64,000 nt of DNA. Source: JAXMCK01 sp046349395. Its GTDB lineage: Bacteria; Pseudomonadota; Alphaproteobacteria; Geminicoccales; Geminicoccaceae. A program made the translations under genes and the position numbers. How positions within the stretch are numbered: the first letter of the stretch is position 1; every line of letters begins with the position of its first letter. The stretch spans positions 124,001-188,000 of the forward strand of contig JAXMCK010000004.1 of NCBI GenBank assembly GCA_046349395.1, in the 5' to 3' direction. The notes beneath the pieces were generated by a model that was not told the DNA's origin, did not search any database, and saw only the letters and a list, made by a program, of their open reading frames with translations. Shown one piece after another: positions 15,261 to 24,326 of this stretch.

Positions 15261-16063
15261 CCGCCGTCTGGACCCGGCGCGGCCTCACCGCCCTCGTGCT
15301 GGCCTTCTTCCTGGTGCCTCTGGCCTTCCTCGTCGCCGTCTCGTTCAAGAGCCAGAGCGAGATCGCCCTCGGCGGCTTCTTCCCGAGAGAGTGGTTCTGG
15401 CCGAACTGGCCCGACGCCTTCGGCTCGATCGCCATCGCCACTTATCTCCGCAACTCCGCCCTCGTCTCCGTCTGCGGCGCCGCCGTCACGCTCCTCATCG
15501 CCGTTCCGGCCACACACGCCATCGTGCGCTACGAACTGGGCGGCAAGGTGCTGCCCTCGCTGATCCTCGGCGCCTATCTGGCCCCGCCCATCGTGGCCCT
15601 GTTCCCACTCTTCTTCCTGCTGAAGAGCCTCGGCCTCGTGAACTCGCTCCCGGGTCTGGCGCTGGTCTATGGGGTCATGAACCTGCCCGTCGCCTTCTGG
15701 CTGCTCTCGGGCTTCGTCCGCCGCCTGCCGGTCGAACTGGAGGAGGCGGCCGTCATCGATGGTGCCGGCTACGGCACGCTGCTGCGCCGCGTGGTCGTCC
15801 CCTTGCTGCTCCCCGGCATCGTCTCGACCGGCATCATCTGTCTCATCCTCGCCTACAACGAGTTCCTGCTGGCCGCGTTCTTCACCCGAAGCGAAGCGAC
15901 GCAGACCCTGCCCGTCGGCCTCTCGCTCTATCAGGGCGACCGCCAGCTCCGGTACGGCCAGATGGCCGTCGCCTCGCTCGTCGGCATCGCCCCGGTCTAC
16001 TTGCTGGCGACCTTCTTCCAACGCTGGCTCATCCGCGGCCTCACCGCGGGAGCGCTGCGTTGA
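15257..16063 (+). CDS. ABC sugar transporter permease (MalG/UgpE type)
   Basis: A 268-aa inner-membrane permease, partner of the preceding one. The EAA motif is EEAAVIDGAGYGTLLRRVVV near residue 160, and the C-terminal LATFFQRWLIRGLTAGALR is the usual MalG-type end. The GTG start at 15257 overlaps the upstream stop. The 3' end overlaps by 23 bases with the convergent metallo-hydrolase gene. No ATPase follows, so the importer must borrow one. Confidence 0.9.
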   Translation: MTAVWTRRGLTALVLAFFLVPLAFLVAVSFKSQSEIALGGFFPREWFWPNWPDAFGSIAIATYLRNSALVSVCGAAVTLLIAVPATHAIVRYELGGKVLPSLILGAYLAPPIVALFPLFFLLKSLGLVNSLPGLALVYGVMNLPVAFWLLSGFVRRLPVELEEAAVIDGAGYGTLLRRVVVPLLLPGIVSTGIICLILAYNEFLLAAFFTRSEATQTLPVGLSLYQGDRQLRYGQMAVASLVGIAPVYLLATFFQRWLIRGLTAGALR

Positions 16064-16775
16064 TGCGGCGGTCGTATTCGTCGGCCAGCGCGTGCAGCGC
16101 TGCCGCCCCGTCGCCGGCATAGGCGGGACCGTGCATCAGGGCCAAGGTGCGTGGCGACAGACCGGCGAGCTTGCGGATGGTGCCGGCCATGCCGGGGCTG
16201 AGGCTGGAGTAGCGGAAGATCTCCTCGGCCTGGATCGCCGGCCCGACGATGTCGTCCTCGACCAGCGCCGGCCGGTCGCCGAGTTGGGTAAAGAGGTCGC
16301 CGCAAAGCAGCGTGCCGCTCGACTCCTCCAGCATCACGCCGGCTTCCCAGCCGTGCGGCACGTGCGGCGTGTCGATGTAGCGGAGGCGGCGCATGCCGCC
16401 GAGATCGATCACCTCGCCGTCCGCCAGCGTGCGCGGCGGCCGGTCGGCCATGTCGTTGAGGGAGACGAGGCAGCCGGTGTGCCCGTGCGCCACCTCGGCT
16501 CTCGGGGCGATCGCCAGCCACTCGTTCATCGCCCCGCACTCGTCCGCCTCGTAGTGGCCGAAGGCGATCCAGCGCAGCCGCTCCGGCGGCAGGATGCGGG
16601 CCACGGCCTCCCTGACCAGCGGGAACATCCGGCGCAGGCCGGTATGGAACAGCAGTGGATCATCGCCCAGGACCAGGAACTGGTTGAAGGTGAAACCGGC
16701 AGGCGGTGCGATCTCCGCCACATGAGTCGACAGTCGGTAGATCCCGGCGGCGATCTCGTCGATCCTGGTCTGCAT
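16041..16775 (-). CDS. MBL-fold metallo-hydrolase (ODP/flavodiiron-like domain)
   Basis: A 244-aa cytoplasmic protein with a metallo-beta-lactamase fold of the oxygen-binding/flavodiiron type. GHYEADECGAMNEW at about residue 73 corresponds to the HxExDxxG metal motif, with Glu-Cys in place of the usual second His. Later ligands include VPHGWE, LLCGDLF (Asp) and LALMHGP (His). No flavodoxin domain follows, so it is not a full flavodiiron protein. The ATG at 16775 has GGGAG upstream. It may be a hydrolase or a redox sensor; the role is open. Confidence 0.75.
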   Translation of the reverse strand: MQTRIDEIAAGIYRLSTHVAEIAPPAGFTFNQFLVLGDDPLLFHTGLRRMFPLVREAVARILPPERLRWIAFGHYEADECGAMNEWLAIAPRAEVAHGHTGCLVSLNDMADRPPRTLADGEVIDLGGMRRLRYIDTPHVPHGWEAGVMLEESSGTLLCGDLFTQLGDRPALVEDDIVGPAIQAEEIFRYSSLSPGMAGTIRKLAGLSPRTLALMHGPAYAGDGAAALHALADEYDRRINAALPR

Positions 16776-16887
16776 GGACGGCTCCCTGCGATGCCCCGCT
16801 ATCGACGGCTAGCGCCCGCTCGTTTCCGGCGGATGTCGTCGCCCTTGCAAGAACTCTAGAACAACGACGCTCAGAGGGAGGCGGAGG

Positions 16888-17337
16888 ATGACGACGGCAC
16901 TGGATCCGGCCGAACTGGTGGCCCTCGCCGACACCATGCTACCCGGCGACGACCTGTTCCCGGCTGCCTCGCTGGTCGGCGCCCACGGCGTGCTGGCGCA
17001 GCGGCTGCGCACGCTGGGCGTGCTGGAGCGACTGGCGCCGGCACTCGCCGCAGCGGGCGCTCCCCTCGCCCGTCTCGACGAAGGAGCGAGAGAGACGGTG
17101 GCGCGCCGGCTCGAGCAGAACGAGCCCGAGCTGTTCGCCGCGGTCCGTCTCGCGCTCTACACCGGCTACTACGAGCAGCCGGCCGTGATCGAGGCGATCC
17201 GGGCTCTCGGCTTCACCTACAACGACGCCCCGCTGCCGGAGGGCTACGCGCTGGAACCCTTCGACATCGAGGCCGACCTGCCGCAGCACGGACGCGGGCA
17301 CTGGGTGCCGACCGACGAGGTGGGAGGCCGGCCATGA
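16888..17337 (+). CDS. Gluconate 2-dehydrogenase subunit 3-like (GMC gamma subunit)
   Basis: A 149-aa helical protein of the small-subunit family that accompanies membrane-associated GMC dehydrogenases (gluconate, fructose, glucose types). The characteristic features are LADTMLPGDDLFP at the N-terminus and TGYYEQPAVIEAIRALGF near residue 100. Classical gamma subunits carry a twin-arginine signal that exports the complex; this one has none, implying a cytoplasmic complex or piggy-back by another route. The ATG at 16888 is preceded by GAGGGAGGCGGAGG. It overlaps the catalytic subunit by 4 bases (ATGA). Confidence 0.85.
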   Translation: MTTALDPAELVALADTMLPGDDLFPAASLVGAHGVLAQRLRTLGVLERLAPALAAAGAPLARLDEGARETVARRLEQNEPELFAAVRLALYTGYYEQPAVIEAIRALGFTYNDAPLPEGYALEPFDIEADLPQHGRGHWVPTDEVGGRP

Positions 17338-18986
17338 CCGTGCAGCGCACGAAGCACGACCCCGTCGACGTCGTCATCGTCGGCGCGGGTTGCGCCGGCT
17401 CGATCATGGCGATGGTGCTGGCCGAGGCCGGCATGAAGACCGTGTGCCTGGAGCAGGGCCACTGGTGGCGGCCGGAGGACTTCCCGCACACGAAGGCCGA
17501 CTGGGAGTGGCGGCGGCTCACCGACTGGAGCACGGCGGTGAATGTCCGCCGTAAGCCGCACGACTACCCGGTCGACACGACCGACGAGGCGACCCTCATG
17601 TGGTCGGGCGTAGGTGGTGCTACCGCCATCTACACCGCGACCTGGCCCCGCTTCCGCCCGTCGGATTTCCGCAAGGGCAAGGAACACGGCCTCGCCCCGG
17701 ACTGGCCGATCGCCTACGAGGACCTCGCCCCCTTCTACGACGCGACCGACGCCCTGATGGGCGTGTCGGGCGCCCTCGGCGACCCCGCGATCCCGCCCCG
17801 CGGCCCCTTCCAGACCCGTCCCCTGCCGCCGACGCCAATCGGCAAAGTAACGGCGAGAGGCTTCGAGAAGCTCGGCTGGCACTACTGGCCGATGCCCTGC
17901 GCCATTCTGTCGGAGGACTGGCAGGGTCGCCCCGCCTGCACCGGCTGCGGCGCCTGCCAGTCGGGCTGTCCAACAGGAGCCCTCAACAACACGGCGATCA
18001 CGATCTGGCCGCGCGCCCTGGCGGCCGCCTGCGAACTCCGCACCGGCGCTCGGGTCGAGCAGATCGAGACCGGCCCCGACGGCCGCGCCACCGGTGTCGT
18101 CTATCTCGACCGCAACTCCGGCGTGCGCCACCGCCAGGAGGCGAAGATCGTCGTCGTCGCCTGCAACGGCGTGGGCACGCCGCGCCTCCTGCTGCTGTCG
18201 GCCAGCGGCAAGCACCCGAACGGCCTCGCCAACGGCAGCGACCAGGTCGGCCGCAACCTGATGCATCACGTGCTCTCGATCGTGGAGATCTGGACCGGGC
18301 AACGCCTGGACAGCCACCAGGGTGTGGTCTCCTCGGCCTGGATCAGCGAGGAGTTCGCCGAGACCGACCCCTCCCGCGGCTTCGTCAACGGCTTCACCAT
18401 CCACATCGCGCGGCTGAACGGTGCGAGCTATCAGGCGCTGGGCTCACACTCCGGCAACACGGCCCCCTGGGGCAAGGCCCACCACGCCCATTTCCGCCGC
18501 CATTTCGGCCACGGGTTCTGCGCGCTCCTCGTCGGCGACGACCTGCCCCAGCCGAGCAACCGCGTTACCCTATCTGACAGCCTGATCGACTCGAGCGGCG
18601 TGCCGGCCGCGAAGATCGCCTACCGCCTGCACGACAACGACCAGAAGCTGATCCGCTACGCCATCGACCGTGCAAAGGACCTCGCCGGCGCCGTCGACGC
18701 GATCGACTGCAAGGTCAACGATTTCGGCCTGTCCGGCCCCGGCTACCGGCCTCCCGCTTGGCACCTGCTGGGCACCTGCCGCATGGGCGACGATCCCGCC
18801 ACCTCGGTGACCAACCGCTGGCACCAGACCTGGGACTGCCCCAACCTGCTCATCGTCGACGGCTCCTCGATGCCGAGCGGTGCCGCCGTCAACCCGACCA
18901 GCACGATCTCCGCCCTCGCCCTGCGGGCGGGGCAGCATGTCACGGGCCACGCGGCCGACATTGCGGGTGGGAGCCTGACCGCCTAG
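17334..18986 (+). CDS. GMC family FAD-dependent oxidoreductase (dehydrogenase large subunit)
   Basis: A 550-aa flavoprotein that oxidises an alcohol or sugar hydroxyl. The N-terminal FAD motif is GAGCAG (17-22), and the C-terminal domain has LLGTCRMGDDP and VDGSSMPSGAAVNPTSTI with the catalytic His/Asn pair region. A Cys cluster C202-x2-C205-x2-C208-x3-C212 is present, suggesting an Fe-S centre like the one in FAD-glucose dehydrogenases. It is translationally coupled to its gamma subunit. The cytochrome c subunit that usually completes such complexes is not next to it, so the electron acceptor is unclear. Confidence 0.88.
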   Translation: MTVQRTKHDPVDVVIVGAGCAGSIMAMVLAEAGMKTVCLEQGHWWRPEDFPHTKADWEWRRLTDWSTAVNVRRKPHDYPVDTTDEATLMWSGVGGATAIYTATWPRFRPSDFRKGKEHGLAPDWPIAYEDLAPFYDATDALMGVSGALGDPAIPPRGPFQTRPLPPTPIGKVTARGFEKLGWHYWPMPCAILSEDWQGRPACTGCGACQSGCPTGALNNTAITIWPRALAAACELRTGARVEQIETGPDGRATGVVYLDRNSGVRHRQEAKIVVVACNGVGTPRLLLLSASGKHPNGLANGSDQVGRNLMHHVLSIVEIWTGQRLDSHQGVVSSAWISEEFAETDPSRGFVNGFTIHIARLNGASYQALGSHSGNTAPWGKAHHAHFRRHFGHGFCALLVGDDLPQPSNRVTLSDSLIDSSGVPAAKIAYRLHDNDQKLIRYAIDRAKDLAGAVDAIDCKVNDFGLSGPGYRPPAWHLLGTCRMGDDPATSVTNRWHQTWDCPNLLIVDGSSMPSGAAVNPTSTISALALRAGQHVTGHAADIAGGSLTA

Positions 18987-19051
18987 GGCAGGCCCTCAAG
19001 GGTCGGGGCTGCGTCCGCCGGCGGCAACCTGCGGAGAGACAGCGTCGCTTG

Positions 19052-21124
19052 ATGGACAGCAGCCCGACCTACCGTCCCGACATCGACGGCCTGCGGGCGG
19101 TCGCCGTGATCTCGGTGATGATCTACCACCTGAACGGTGCGTGGCTGCCGGGCGGGTTCGTCGGCGTCGATATTTTCTTCGTGATCTCCGGCTTCGTGGT
19201 GACCGGTTCGCTCTTGGCTAGCCGCAGCGACACGCTCGGCAGCTTCATCGCGGAGTTCTACGCCCGTCGCCTCGCGAGGATACTGCCCGCCCTCGTCGTC
19301 GTCCTGGTCGCGACGGCCCTCGCTGCGACGGCGTTCATCCCGAATGCCTGGCTCAGCGAACTCAGCAACGAGACGGCGAAGTACGCCTTCTTCGGGCTCA
19401 GCAACTATATCCTCCAGTCGAACACGAACGCCTACTTCGCACCACGGGCCGAGTTCAATCCCTACACCCACACCTGGTCGCTGGGGGTGGAGGAGCAGTT
19501 CTACCTGGTCGCACCGCTGCTGGTCTTCTTCTGGGTCCGGGCCGTGCGCCGCGGATCGAAGAACAGTGCTGAGATGGCCCTGGGCGGCCTGCTGCTGCTC
19601 GCCGCGGTCTCGCTGACAGCTCTGGTGTGGTGGAGCGCCATCGATCCAGCTGTGGCCTTCTACTTCATCGGCTGCCGGCTCTGGGAGCTGATGCTCGGTG
19701 TGACGCTGTTCCTGATCACCGTTCCGAAGCCCGCCTCGGGGCCCCGCCCCTGGCCGTCGGCCGACGAGGCGACCTTCATCCAGGTGCTGGGTGCCGTGTG
19801 CGTCATGCTCGGGTTCCTGCTGGCCGAGCCTTCGAGCTTCCCGTGGCCCTACGCCCTGCTGCCGGCGCTCGGCACGGTGCTGATCATCCAGAGTGCCGCC
19901 GCCGGTCCGACGGGCCCAGTCCGTTCGGTCCTCGCCGCCCCGACGCTCGTCTGGATCGGCAAGCGCTCTTATTCGCTCTATCTGTGGCACTGGCCGGTTC
20001 TGGTGCTCATGCGCTGGACCGTGGGACTGGACGCCGCTCCGACCATCCTTCTCGCCGTCGGTGCTACTGTCATCTGCTCGATCGCCTCCTACCGGTGGGT
20101 CGAGCGCCCGCTCCGGCACGACCCCTGGATCGAGCGGCGGCCCAGGTGGCTACGTATCGCCGGCTTTCTGGCACTGCCCGTCGTCGGCTTCCTCGTAGTG
20201 AGCCACGTGTTCGATCACGCCGAGCGCTTTTCCTTGAGCACGGTCACGCGCAACGGCCGCGATTGGTACGCTGAAGGCTTGATGCGCTACGCCGATGTCG
20301 GCGAGCGCAGATGCAAGGTCGCGACTGAGATCGACGAGCTCGCCGGCGGCAGCCGTACGCTCTACGAGCCCTCACATTGCGGCATGGATCTGCCCTCGCG
20401 CGGCATGTTCGTACTGGGCGATTCACATGCGGCCATGATCGCGCCCATGCTCGACCAGATCAGCGCCGAGCAGGGGATCACGGTGCGCCTCTACGAATTC
20501 CCCGGCTGCACCTACATCGACTTCAAGTGGCCGATGAACAACGAGCGTCCGGCCGACTGCCAGGCCTTCACGGTCGCTGCTACGGAGGACGTCCTGGCAA
20601 CGGCCGAGCCCGGCGACATCATTTTCCTCTCCAGCCTGCTCCTGGAGCGCTACGGCGACCAATGGGGCAGCTTCGACGTGCCGGACATGTATGCGTTGAT
20701 GTACAACCCCGACACCGAAGGCGCCCGGCAGGCCGCCTATGACGATGCCGTGCAGTGGCTGCAACGCTTCGCCGAGAAGGATCTGCAGGTCGTCTTCATG
20801 GCGCCGACGCCGATCTTCAGGGCTCCGGCCTTCCGCTGCTCCGACTGGTTCAACGCGATGAACCCCATCTGCGTCGGGAAGAACGAGCAGCCGCGCGCCG
20901 ACCTCGCCCGGCTGCGGCAGCCGATCCTCGACAGCATGGCCTCCCTCGCCAGGACCATGCCCAACGTCCATGTCTGGGATCCCTTCCCGTTGCTCTGTCC
21001 GGATGAGACCTGCCGGACAGAGCAGGACGGCCGTCCGCTGTTCTTCGACGGCGACCATCTGAGTGCCTACGGTAATCTCGTGATCTATCCGGCCTTCAGG
21101 CGCATGATCGCCGAGCTTCGTTAG
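19052..21124 (+). CDS. OafA/YrhL-type membrane acyltransferase with C-terminal SGNH domain
   Basis: A 690-aa inner-membrane protein that transfers acyl groups, usually acetyl, to surface polysaccharide or lipopolysaccharide. Residues 1 to about 370 are the ten-helix acyltransferase-3 domain with the RPDIDGLRAVAV start and GVDIFFVISGF motif. After a membrane anchor, the periplasmic SGNH domain has FVLGDSHAAM near residue 456 and DGDHLSAYG near residue 666, supplying Ser and the Asp-x-x-His pair. The ATG at 19052 fits the conserved start. It lies 65 bases after the GMC gene on the same strand. Confidence 0.93.
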   Translation: MDSSPTYRPDIDGLRAVAVISVMIYHLNGAWLPGGFVGVDIFFVISGFVVTGSLLASRSDTLGSFIAEFYARRLARILPALVVVLVATALAATAFIPNAWLSELSNETAKYAFFGLSNYILQSNTNAYFAPRAEFNPYTHTWSLGVEEQFYLVAPLLVFFWVRAVRRGSKNSAEMALGGLLLLAAVSLTALVWWSAIDPAVAFYFIGCRLWELMLGVTLFLITVPKPASGPRPWPSADEATFIQVLGAVCVMLGFLLAEPSSFPWPYALLPALGTVLIIQSAAAGPTGPVRSVLAAPTLVWIGKRSYSLYLWHWPVLVLMRWTVGLDAAPTILLAVGATVICSIASYRWVERPLRHDPWIERRPRWLRIAGFLALPVVGFLVVSHVFDHAERFSLSTVTRNGRDWYAEGLMRYADVGERRCKVATEIDELAGGSRTLYEPSHCGMDLPSRGMFVLGDSHAAMIAPMLDQISAEQGITVRLYEFPGCTYIDFKWPMNNERPADCQAFTVAATEDVLATAEPGDIIFLSSLLLERYGDQWGSFDVPDMYALMYNPDTEGARQAAYDDAVQWLQRFAEKDLQVVFMAPTPIFRAPAFRCSDWFNAMNPICVGKNEQPRADLARLRQPILDSMASLARTMPNVHVWDPFPLLCPDETCRTEQDGRPLFFDGDHLSAYGNLVIYPAFRRMIAELR

Positions 21125-21192
21125 CTCGATCCACCGCCGAACATCTGGGCGTTGTCGGGTGAACGGGCCGCGCCAGTCGGCCGGCAGAGAGG

Positions 21193-22119
21193 CTACTGTG
21201 CGCTGGCGACCTCGGTCTCGTCACGCTCCAGGTGACGGACGGGATCGAGCGGGGTCTTGCCGGAGCGGATCTCGAAATGGAGCTGCGGCCGACGCACGCC
21301 GCCCGTGTCGCCGACCCTGGCGATCTGCTGGCCGCGCTGCACCTCGTCGCCCACGCCGACGAGCAGGCTCGCATTGTGGGCGTAGGCCGTCGTGTAGCTG
21401 TCGCCGTGGCGGATCAAGAGCATCAGGCCGTAGCCCGATATGGCCGAACCGGCATAGACGACGATGCCGTTCTCGGCAGCGAGCACCGGGGTGCCGGCGG
21501 GTGCTGCGATATCGACGCCATCGTTTCGGCTGCCGTTCGCCTTGGCCCCGAACGTCCCGATCACCGTGCCGCGGACCGGCCAGAGGAAGCCCTCCCCCGA
21601 GAGCGATGGCGGCGGCGTGGCGGCCGCCCGGCGTGTGGCGTCGATCTCGGAGTCGCTCATCGGCGCCGACTGCGCCGTGACCGACGCGCGGCTGAGGCCC
21701 GGTTCGAGCGCGTCGGGCGTTCGGCGCTCCTCGGGCAATGGGTCACGCGACGCCAGAGCGGTGCTGCGGTCGGGCTGGCCGTCGTTCGACTTCCTCGGCA
21801 CCCGGAGAACCTGGCCCGCCACGATATGGTCGGGACGGCTGACCCCGTTGATCGAGGCCAGCTCACGCGAGGTCAGACCGTATTCCTCGGCGATTTCGGA
21901 CAGCGTCTCGCCGGGCAGGACGAGACGTCGGGTCATGCCGGCGGGATCGGGCTGGGCCAGCGGCGTCTCGGCAGGGCCGAGTTGCGAAGCGCTCCGGGCA
22001 TCCTCCCAGGAGCCGCTGCCGTTCCAGGCCACCGGCTGATAGGTGGTGCAGGCGGCGAGCGACGCCGCCATGGTCGCCGCCCCGAGGCCCGTTCTGAGTC
22101 TGCGCGCCCTGTTCGCCAT
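21193..22119 (-). CDS. nlpD: LysM/M23-domain lipoprotein, NlpD-like amidase activator
   Basis: A 308-aa lipoprotein: the lipobox SLAAC near residue 24 follows a short signal. A LysM domain (LVLPGETLSEIAEEYGLT, about 66-110) precedes a low-complexity linker and a C-terminal M23/LytM domain (about 178-295). The LytM domain is degenerate: NDGVDIAAP has Asn where active peptidases have the metal-binding His of HxGxD, as in E. coli NlpD. It therefore probably activates an amidase during cell separation rather than cutting peptidoglycan itself. It is the last gene of the minus-strand housekeeping run, where surE-nlpD order is common. Confidence 0.88.
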   Translation of the reverse strand: MANRARRLRTGLGAATMAASLAACTTYQPVAWNGSGSWEDARSASQLGPAETPLAQPDPAGMTRRLVLPGETLSEIAEEYGLTSRELASINGVSRPDHIVAGQVLRVPRKSNDGQPDRSTALASRDPLPEERRTPDALEPGLSRASVTAQSAPMSDSEIDATRRAAATPPPSLSGEGFLWPVRGTVIGTFGAKANGSRNDGVDIAAPAGTPVLAAENGIVVYAGSAISGYGLMLLIRHGDSYTTAYAHNASLLVGVGDEVQRGQQIARVGDTGGVRRPQLHFEIRSGKTPLDPVRHLERDETEVASAQ

Positions 22120-22179
22120 GACCTAGGAGGATAGGCGTAGCTCTTTCCACACAACAAGCGGCCTCGGGTCGCGCGGCGA

Positions 22180-22211
22180 CGTTGCGACGGCGTCGTGACG
22201 CCACCGCAACG
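22180..22211. terminator. Stacked hairpin between surE and nlpD
   Basis: Two nested stems share one axis: CGTTGCG (22180-22186) with CGCAACG (22205-22211), a symmetrical AC/AC internal loop, then GGCGT (22189-22193) with ACGCC (22198-22202) around a CGTG tetraloop. It lies 13 bases past the surE stop. There is no T tract on the transcribed side, so it may be a processing or attenuation element rather than a simple terminator. Confidence 0.5.
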
Positions 22212-22224
22212 AAACGCCCACCAT

Positions 22225-22995
22225 TCAGTCCGAAAGAGCCCTGTCCAGCGCCGCGAAGCTCGCGTGATGGGTCATGTCGAGGTGGATCGGCGTGACGGAG
22301 ACGAAGCCCTCGGCGACGGCCTCGAGGTCGGTCCCGGCACCAGGAGCCGAATCCTCGCGCAGCGCACCGATCCACAGATAGGGCTCGCCACGAGGATCGA
22401 TGCGCTCGATCAGCGTGTCGCCGATCTTCCGCTTGCCCTGGCGCGTGACCCGCACCCCGACCACCGAGGAGACGGGCAGGTCGGGGAAGTTCACGTTCAT
22501 GAGCACGTCCGTCGGCCATTCGTTGGCGGCCAGCAGGCGGCCGATGACCTCGGGTGCGAAGTGCTCGGCCGTGCTCCAGCGGATCTTCTGGCGGTCGTTA
22601 CAGACCTGCGAGAGGGCGACCGACGGGATGCCGAAGAGCGTCGCCTCCATCGCGGCAGCGACCGTGCCCGAGTAGGTGACGTCCTCGCCGAGGTTCTGGC
22701 CGTGATTGATGCCGGAGAGGACGAGGTCGACTTTGCCCTGCACGATACGCTGCAGGCCGACCAGGACGGCGTCGGTCGGCGTGCCGTCGACGGCGAAATG
22801 GCGCTCGGACAGGCGGCGCACGCGCAGGGGCCGCTGCAGGGTGAGCGAGTGCGCGGCCCCCGACTGGTTCGTTTCCGGTGCGACGACCCAGACATCCGCC
22901 CCGAGCTTGCGGGCGATCTCCTCCAGCACCTTGATGCCGTGGGCGTTGATGCCGTCGTCGTTGCTGACGAGGATCCGCAGGCTCGCCTCAGCCAT
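22225..22995 (-). CDS. surE: 5'/3'-nucleotidase SurE
   Basis: A 256-aa metal-dependent nucleoside monophosphate phosphatase. The N-terminal RILVSNDDGINAHGI holds the Asp-Asp metal ligands, and LVLSGINHGQNLGEDVTYSGTV is the second active-site block with the Asn and Ser residues of the family. Length and sequence are ordinary. It overlaps serS by 8 bases (the ATG at 22995 lies inside the end of serS). The pcm gene (isoaspartate methyltransferase), which often follows surE, is absent here; a hairpin and nlpD follow instead. Confidence 0.97.
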   Translation of the reverse strand: MAEASLRILVSNDDGINAHGIKVLEEIARKLGADVWVVAPETNQSGAAHSLTLQRPLRVRRLSERHFAVDGTPTDAVLVGLQRIVQGKVDLVLSGINHGQNLGEDVTYSGTVAAAMEATLFGIPSVALSQVCNDRQKIRWSTAEHFAPEVIGRLLAANEWPTDVLMNVNFPDLPVSSVVGVRVTRQGKRKIGDTLIERIDPRGEPYLWIGALREDSAPGAGTDLEAVAEGFVSVTPIHLDMTHHASFAALDRALSD

Positions 22996-24262
22996 GAGCC
23001 GGCTCCAGCTTCTCCATACCGCCCGTGAACGGTCGAAGGGCTGCCGGCACCGTCACCGAGCCGTCCGCCTCCTGGTAGTTCTCCAGCACGGCGACGAGCG
23101 TGCGGCCGACGGCGAGCCCCGAGCCGTTCAGCGTATGGACGAGCCGGACCTTCCGATCGGCACCCCGGCAGCGCGCGTTCATCCGCCGGGCCTGGAAGTC
23201 GCCGCAGGTCGAGCAGGACGAGATCTCGCGGTAGGTGTTCTGCCCCGGCATCCAGACCTCGAGATCGATCGTGCGCCGCGAGCCGAAGCCGGTATCGCCG
23301 GCACAGAGCTCGACGGCGCGATAGGGCAGCTCCAGGCGCCTCAGGACTTCCTCGGCGCAGCCTGTCATCCGGGCGTGCTCGGCCTCGGACTGCTCGGGCG
23401 TGGTGATCGAGACCAGCTCCACCTTGTAGAACTGGTGCTGGCGGATCATCCCGCGGGTGTCCTTGCCGGCCGCACCCGCCTCGGAGCGGAAGCAGGGTGT
23501 CAGCGCCGTCATGCGCAGCGGCAGATGGGCGTCGTCCAGGATCTCGCCCGCCACGAGGTTGGTCAGCGACACCTCGGCCGTCGGAATCAGCCAGTGCTCG
23601 CCCGTGGTGCGGAACAGGTCGGGGCCGAACTTGGGCAGCTGGCCGGTGCCGAACAGCGCGTTGTCGCGGACCAGGATCGGCACGGCGACCTCGGTGTAGC
23701 CGTGCTCGCGCGTCTGCAGGTCGAGCATGAACTGACCGATCGCCCGCTCCAGGCGCGCCAGCTGGCCCCATAAGGCGACGAAGCGGGCGCCGGAGATCTT
23801 GGCGGCACGGTCGAAGTCCATGCCGAGGCGCTGGCCGACCTCGTCGTGCAGCAAAGGCTTGAAGGCGAACTCGCGCGGCGTGCCCCAGCTCCGGACGACG
23901 AGATTCGACGTCTCGTCACGACCTTCGGGCACGTCCGGGGCCAGGATGTTCGGGAACGAGGCCAGCGCGTCGGTCAGCTCCTTTTCGCGCTGACGCAGCT
24001 CGTCCTCGCCCTTTTTCACCGACTCCTTGAGCGCGGCCATCTCGGCCAGCTGCTCCGGCGGCGGCGGGCCCTTGTCCTTGCGCTGCCCGATCTCGCGCGA
24101 GATGCGGTTGCGGGTCGCCTGCTCGTCCTGCAGCCGCGTCTCGATCGACCGCTTGCGCGCGTCCAGCTCCAGCACGACGGACGAGGCGGCGGGCAATCCA
24201 CGGCGGGCCAGGGCCGCGTCGAAAGCGGCCGGGTTGTCACGCAGCCAGTTGAGGTCGATCAC
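22988..24262 (-). CDS. serS: Seryl-tRNA synthetase
   Basis: A 424-aa class II synthetase that charges tRNA-Ser and tRNA-Sec. It has an N-terminal coiled-coil arm (about 27-100, rich in Arg/Glu/Lys), motif 2 in CFRSEAGAAGKDTRGMIRQH, and motif 3 in GSGLAVGRTLVAVLENYQ. The GTG at 24262 gives the canonical IDLNWLRDNP start. The in-frame ATG at 24307 would add 15 atypical, Cys-rich residues, so I reject it. It sits between tatC and surE as in many alphaproteobacteria. Confidence 0.97.
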   Translation of the reverse strand: MIDLNWLRDNPAAFDAALARRGLPAASSVVLELDARKRSIETRLQDEQATRNRISREIGQRKDKGPPPPEQLAEMAALKESVKKGEDELRQREKELTDALASFPNILAPDVPEGRDETSNLVVRSWGTPREFAFKPLLHDEVGQRLGMDFDRAAKISGARFVALWGQLARLERAIGQFMLDLQTREHGYTEVAVPILVRDNALFGTGQLPKFGPDLFRTTGEHWLIPTAEVSLTNLVAGEILDDAHLPLRMTALTPCFRSEAGAAGKDTRGMIRQHQFYKVELVSITTPEQSEAEHARMTGCAEEVLRRLELPYRAVELCAGDTGFGSRRTIDLEVWMPGQNTYREISSCSTCGDFQARRMNARCRGADRKVRLVHTLNGSGLAVGRTLVAVLENYQEADGSVTVPAALRPFTGGMEKLEPAHG

Positions 24263-24326
24263 GGGACAGGTTCCGCAGCTTCCGGTGGTAGGGCACCCCG
24301 GAACCATCCGGACGTGCCCGCTAGCT

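Noticed and set aside
18758..19051. Upstream extension of the acyltransferase frame into the GMC gene
   Set aside because: The frame is open, but it overlaps the end of the GMC gene and the acyltransferase domain starts exactly at the ATG of 19052.
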